From positions 40,488,918-40,552,917 of the forward strand of contig CP136062.1 of assembly GCA_032622095.1 (NCBI GenBank): a DNA stretch of 64,000 nt. The letters run 5' to 3'. The notes below the pieces were generated by a model. It did no database searches. It had not been told where the DNA came from and saw only the letters and a program-made list of their open reading frames with translations. Below are positions 60,833 through 64,000 of the stretch, piece by piece. This stretch comes from Siphonodentalium dalli. Taxonomy: Eukaryota > Mollusca > Scaphopoda > Gadilida > Siphonodentaliidae. Positions within the stretch are counted from its first letter, which is position 1, and every line of letters starts with the position of its first letter. The translations under genes were made by a program, and so were the position numbers.

Positions 60833-63485
60833 TAGGTATCCCCACCACATACATATATAGGTATCCCCACCACATACATATATAGGTATCCCCCACCACA
60901 TACATCTATAAGTGTCTCCGCCATACACATATATAGGTATCCTCACCACACACATCTACAGGTATCCCCACCACACACATATATAGGTATCGCCACCACA
61001 CACATATATAGGTATCCCCACCACACACATATATAGGTATCCCCACCACACACATCTATATGTATCACCACCACATACATATATAGGTATCCCCACCACA
61101 CACATATATAGGTATCCCCACGACATACATATATAGGTATCCCCACCACACACATATAGGTATCCTCATCACACACATATATAGGTATCCTCACCACACA
61201 CATATATAGGTATCCCCGTCACATACATCTATAGGTATCACCACCACATACATCTATATATATCACCACCACATACATCTATAGGTATCCCCACCACATA
61301 CATCTATAGGTATCCCCGCCACACACATCTATAGGTATCCTCACCACACACATATATAGGTATCCCCACCACAAACATCTATATGTATTCCCACAACACA
61401 CATATATAGGTATCCCCACCACACACATATATAGGTATCCCCACCACATACATCTATAGGTATCCCCACCACACACATATAGGTATACCCGCCACACACA
61501 TCTATAGGTATCACCACCACATACATCTATAGGTATCCCCACCACATACATCTATAGGTATCCCCGCCACACACATCTATAGGTATCCTCACCACACACA
61601 TATATAGGTATCCCCACCACATACATATATAGGTATCACCACCACACACATCTATAGGTATTACCACCACATACATCTATAGGTATCACCACCACATACA
61701 TCTATAGGAATACATACCACATACATCTATAGGTATCCCCACCACATACATATATAGGTATCACCACCACACACATCTGTAAGTATCCTCACCACACACA
61801 TATATAGGTTTCCCCACCACATACATATATAGGTATCCCCACCACACACATATATAGGTATCACCACCACAAACGTCTATATGTATCCCTACCACATACA
61901 TCTATAGGTAACCCCACCACATACATATATAGGTATCCCCACCACATACATCTATAGGTATCCCCACCACACACATATATAGGTATCAACACCACACACA
62001 TATATAGGTATCACCACCACATACATCTATAGGTATCCCCACCACATACATATATAGGTATCTCCGCCACATACATATATAGGTATCCCCACCACATACA
62101 TATATAGGTATCCCCACCACACACATATATAGGTATCCCCACCACACACATATATATGTATCCCCACCACACACATATATATAGGTATCCCCGCCACACA
62201 CATATATAGGTATCCCCACCACATACATATATAGGTCTCCCCACCACATACATCTATAGGTATCCCCACCACACACATATATAGGTATCCTCACCACATA
62301 CATATATAGGTATCCCCGCCACACACATATATAGGTATCCTCACCACACACATCTATAGGTATCCCCACCACACACATATATAGGTATCGCCACCACACA
62401 CATATATAGGTATCCCCACCACACACATCTATAGGTATCCCCACCACACACATATATAGGTATCCCCACCACACACATATATAGGTATCCCCACCACACA
62501 CATCTATAGGTATCCACACCAAACACATATATAGGTATCCCCACCACATACATATATAGGTATCCCCACCACATACATATATAGGTATCACCACCACATA
62601 CATATATAGGTATCTTCACCACACACATCTATAGGTATCCCACCACACACATATATAGGTATCCCCACCACACACATCTATAGGTATCCCCACCACACAC
62701 ATCTATAGGTATCCCCACTACATACATATATATGTATCCCCACCACATACATATATAGGTATCCCCACCACATACATATATAGGTATCCCCACCACATAC
62801 ATATATAGGTATCCCCACCACACACATATATAGGTATCCCCACCACACACATACATAGGTATCCCCACCACACACATATATATAGGTATTCCCGCCACAC
62901 ACATATATAGGTATCCCCACCACATACATATATAGGTCTCCCCACCACATACATATATAGGTATCCCCACCACACACATCTATAGGTATCCCCACCACAC
63001 ACATATATTGGTATCACCACCACATATATATATAGGTATCCCCGCCACACACATATATAGGTATTCCCGCCACATACATATATAGGTATCCCCACCACAC
63101 ACATCTATAGGTATCCCCACCATATACATATATAGGTATCACCACCACACACATATATAGGTATCACCACCACACACATATATAGGTCTCACCACCACAT
63201 ACATCTATAGGTATCCCCACCACACCCATCTATATGTATCCCCACCACACACAGATCTATAGGTATCCCCACCAGCCACATATATAGGTATTCCCACAAT
63301 ACACATCTATAGTTATCCCCGCCACACACATATATAGGTATCACCACCACATACATATATAGGTATCCCCACCACACACATATATAGGTATCCCCACCAC
63401 ATACATATATAGGTATCACCACCACATACATATATAGGTATCCCCAACACATACATATATAGGTATCCCCACCATATACTTATAT
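60833..63485 (+). repeat. 2,652-bp higher-order repeat, second copy
   Basis: It repeats 58,180-60,832 in order with few changes, for example TCCCCCACC near 60,893 and GGAATACATACC near 61,708. AGATCT is at 63,253. No gene is present. Confidence 0.87.
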
Positions 63486-64000
63486 AGGTATCCCCACCAC
63501 ATACATATATAGGTATCCCCACCACATACATATATAGGTATCCCCACCACATACATCTATAAGTGTCCCCGCCATACACATATATAGGTATCCTCACCAC
63601 ACACATCTATAGGTATCCCCACCACACACATATATAGGTATCGCCACCACACACATATATAGGTATCCCCACCACACACATATATAGGTATCCCCACCAC
63701 ACACATCTATATGTATCACCACCACATACATATATAGGTATCCCCACCACACACATATATAGGTATCCCCACGACATACATATATAGGTATCCCCACCAC
63801 ACACATATAGGTATCCTCATCACACACATATATAGGTATCCTCACCACACACATATATAGGTATCCCCGTCACATACATCTATAGGTATCACCACCACAT
63901 ACATCTATATATATCACCACCACATACATCTATAGGTATCCCCACCACATACATCTATAGGTATCCCCGCCACACACATCTATAGGTATCCTCACCACAC
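63486..64000 (+). repeat. 2,652-bp higher-order repeat, third copy cut by the window end
   Basis: It opens with the same ATAAGTGTCCCCGCC unit near 63,560 and follows the variant order of 60,833-61,348 to the last base. The higher-order repeat therefore continues to the right of the window. Confidence 0.85.

Larger units (their letters stand above)
1..64000 (+). repeat. 25-bp satellite array filling the window
   Basis: Every line of the sequence is a head-to-tail repeat of a 25-bp unit. A canonical copy is at 10,033-10,057: ACATACAT, then ATATAGGTAT, then CCCCACC. The consensus has 9 A, 6 T, 8 C and 2 G, so it is about 40% GC with strong C-over-G bias on this strand. Recurrent variable sites within the unit are 4 (T/C), 9 (A/C), 14 (G/T), 20 (C/A/T), 21 (C/T) and 23 (A/G). 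Length variants of 23, 24 and 27 bp occur, plus a 12-bp partial unit. No unit is inverted and no non-satellite insertion is visible. The window starts and ends inside a unit, so the array continues on both sides. I do not recognise the family or species; only the class, a eukaryotic tandem satellite, is secure. Confidence 0.99.

Noticed and set aside
1-64000. CRISPR array
   Set aside because: Repeats are contiguous 25-bp units with no spacers between them and no cas genes nearby.
1-64000. Tandem-repeat protein gene such as an adhesin or mucin
   Set aside because: A coding repeat normally has a period divisible by 3 and one favoured frame. Here the period is 25, indels of 1, 2 and 23 bp are tolerated, and no frame is preserved.
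1-64000. Telomeric repeat or telomere-like tract
   Set aside because: No TTAGGG-type or other short G-rich telomere motif is repeated; the unit is 25 bp and its only G on this strand is the GG in TAGGTA.
1-64000. G-quadruplex array on the minus strand
   Set aside because: Each unit has GGTGGGG, but the next G run is about 18 bases away, too far for a canonical quadruplex.
1-64000. TATA-box promoters at each TATATA
   Set aside because: TATATA is part of the satellite unit and occurs thousands of times with no start-site, gene or other promoter element.

Overview
The whole 64 kb window is one uninterrupted tandem satellite (minisatellite-type) array. The basic unit is 25 bp, so there are roughly 2,560 units. 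A clean example lies at 10,033-10,057: it starts ACATACAT, has TATATAGGTAT in the middle and ends CCCCACC. I find no gene, RNA gene, transposon, CRISPR array or unique sequence anywhere. The array enters mid-unit at base 1 and leaves mid-unit at base 64,000, so both true edges lie outside. Such a long, multiply re-duplicated satellite points to a eukaryotic nuclear chromosome in a long-read assembly. I cannot name the species or say whether the site is centromeric, subtelomeric or interstitial.

Units differ at a few recurrent positions: T/C at 4, A/C at 9, G/T at 14, C/A/T at 20, C/T at 21 and A/G at 23. There are also occasional 23-, 24- and 27-bp units and a 12-bp partial unit. These variants act as barcodes and show several layers of duplication. 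A 17.3-kb superblock (about 580-17,875) recurs at about 22,878-40,178, offset 22,298-22,303 bp. Inside each copy are a 2.6-kb tandem pair (from 3,063), each half holding a 947-bp pair, and a 2,468-bp tandem pair (from 11,431), each half holding a 431-bp pair. The link between the superblocks consists of overlapping 2,425-bp and 2,493-bp tandem duplications. A 1.45-1.52-kb duplication follows at 38.6-41.6 kb. From 43.4 kb a 3.70-kb higher-order repeat runs in three or more copies. It is interrupted by a 1,264-bp tandem duplication whose halves look identical (49,648-52,175) and by a block resembling the 2.5-3.6 kb region. From about 58.2 kb to the end a 2,652-bp higher-order repeat is present 2.2 times.

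All units point the same way. The minus strand has long open frames in all three phases only because the 25-bp unit contains no stop on that strand and 25 is not a multiple of 3. These frames are by-products of the repeat and are not annotated as genes. The interest of the window is structural: it is a readable record of nested duplication, slippage and probable conversion in a satellite.
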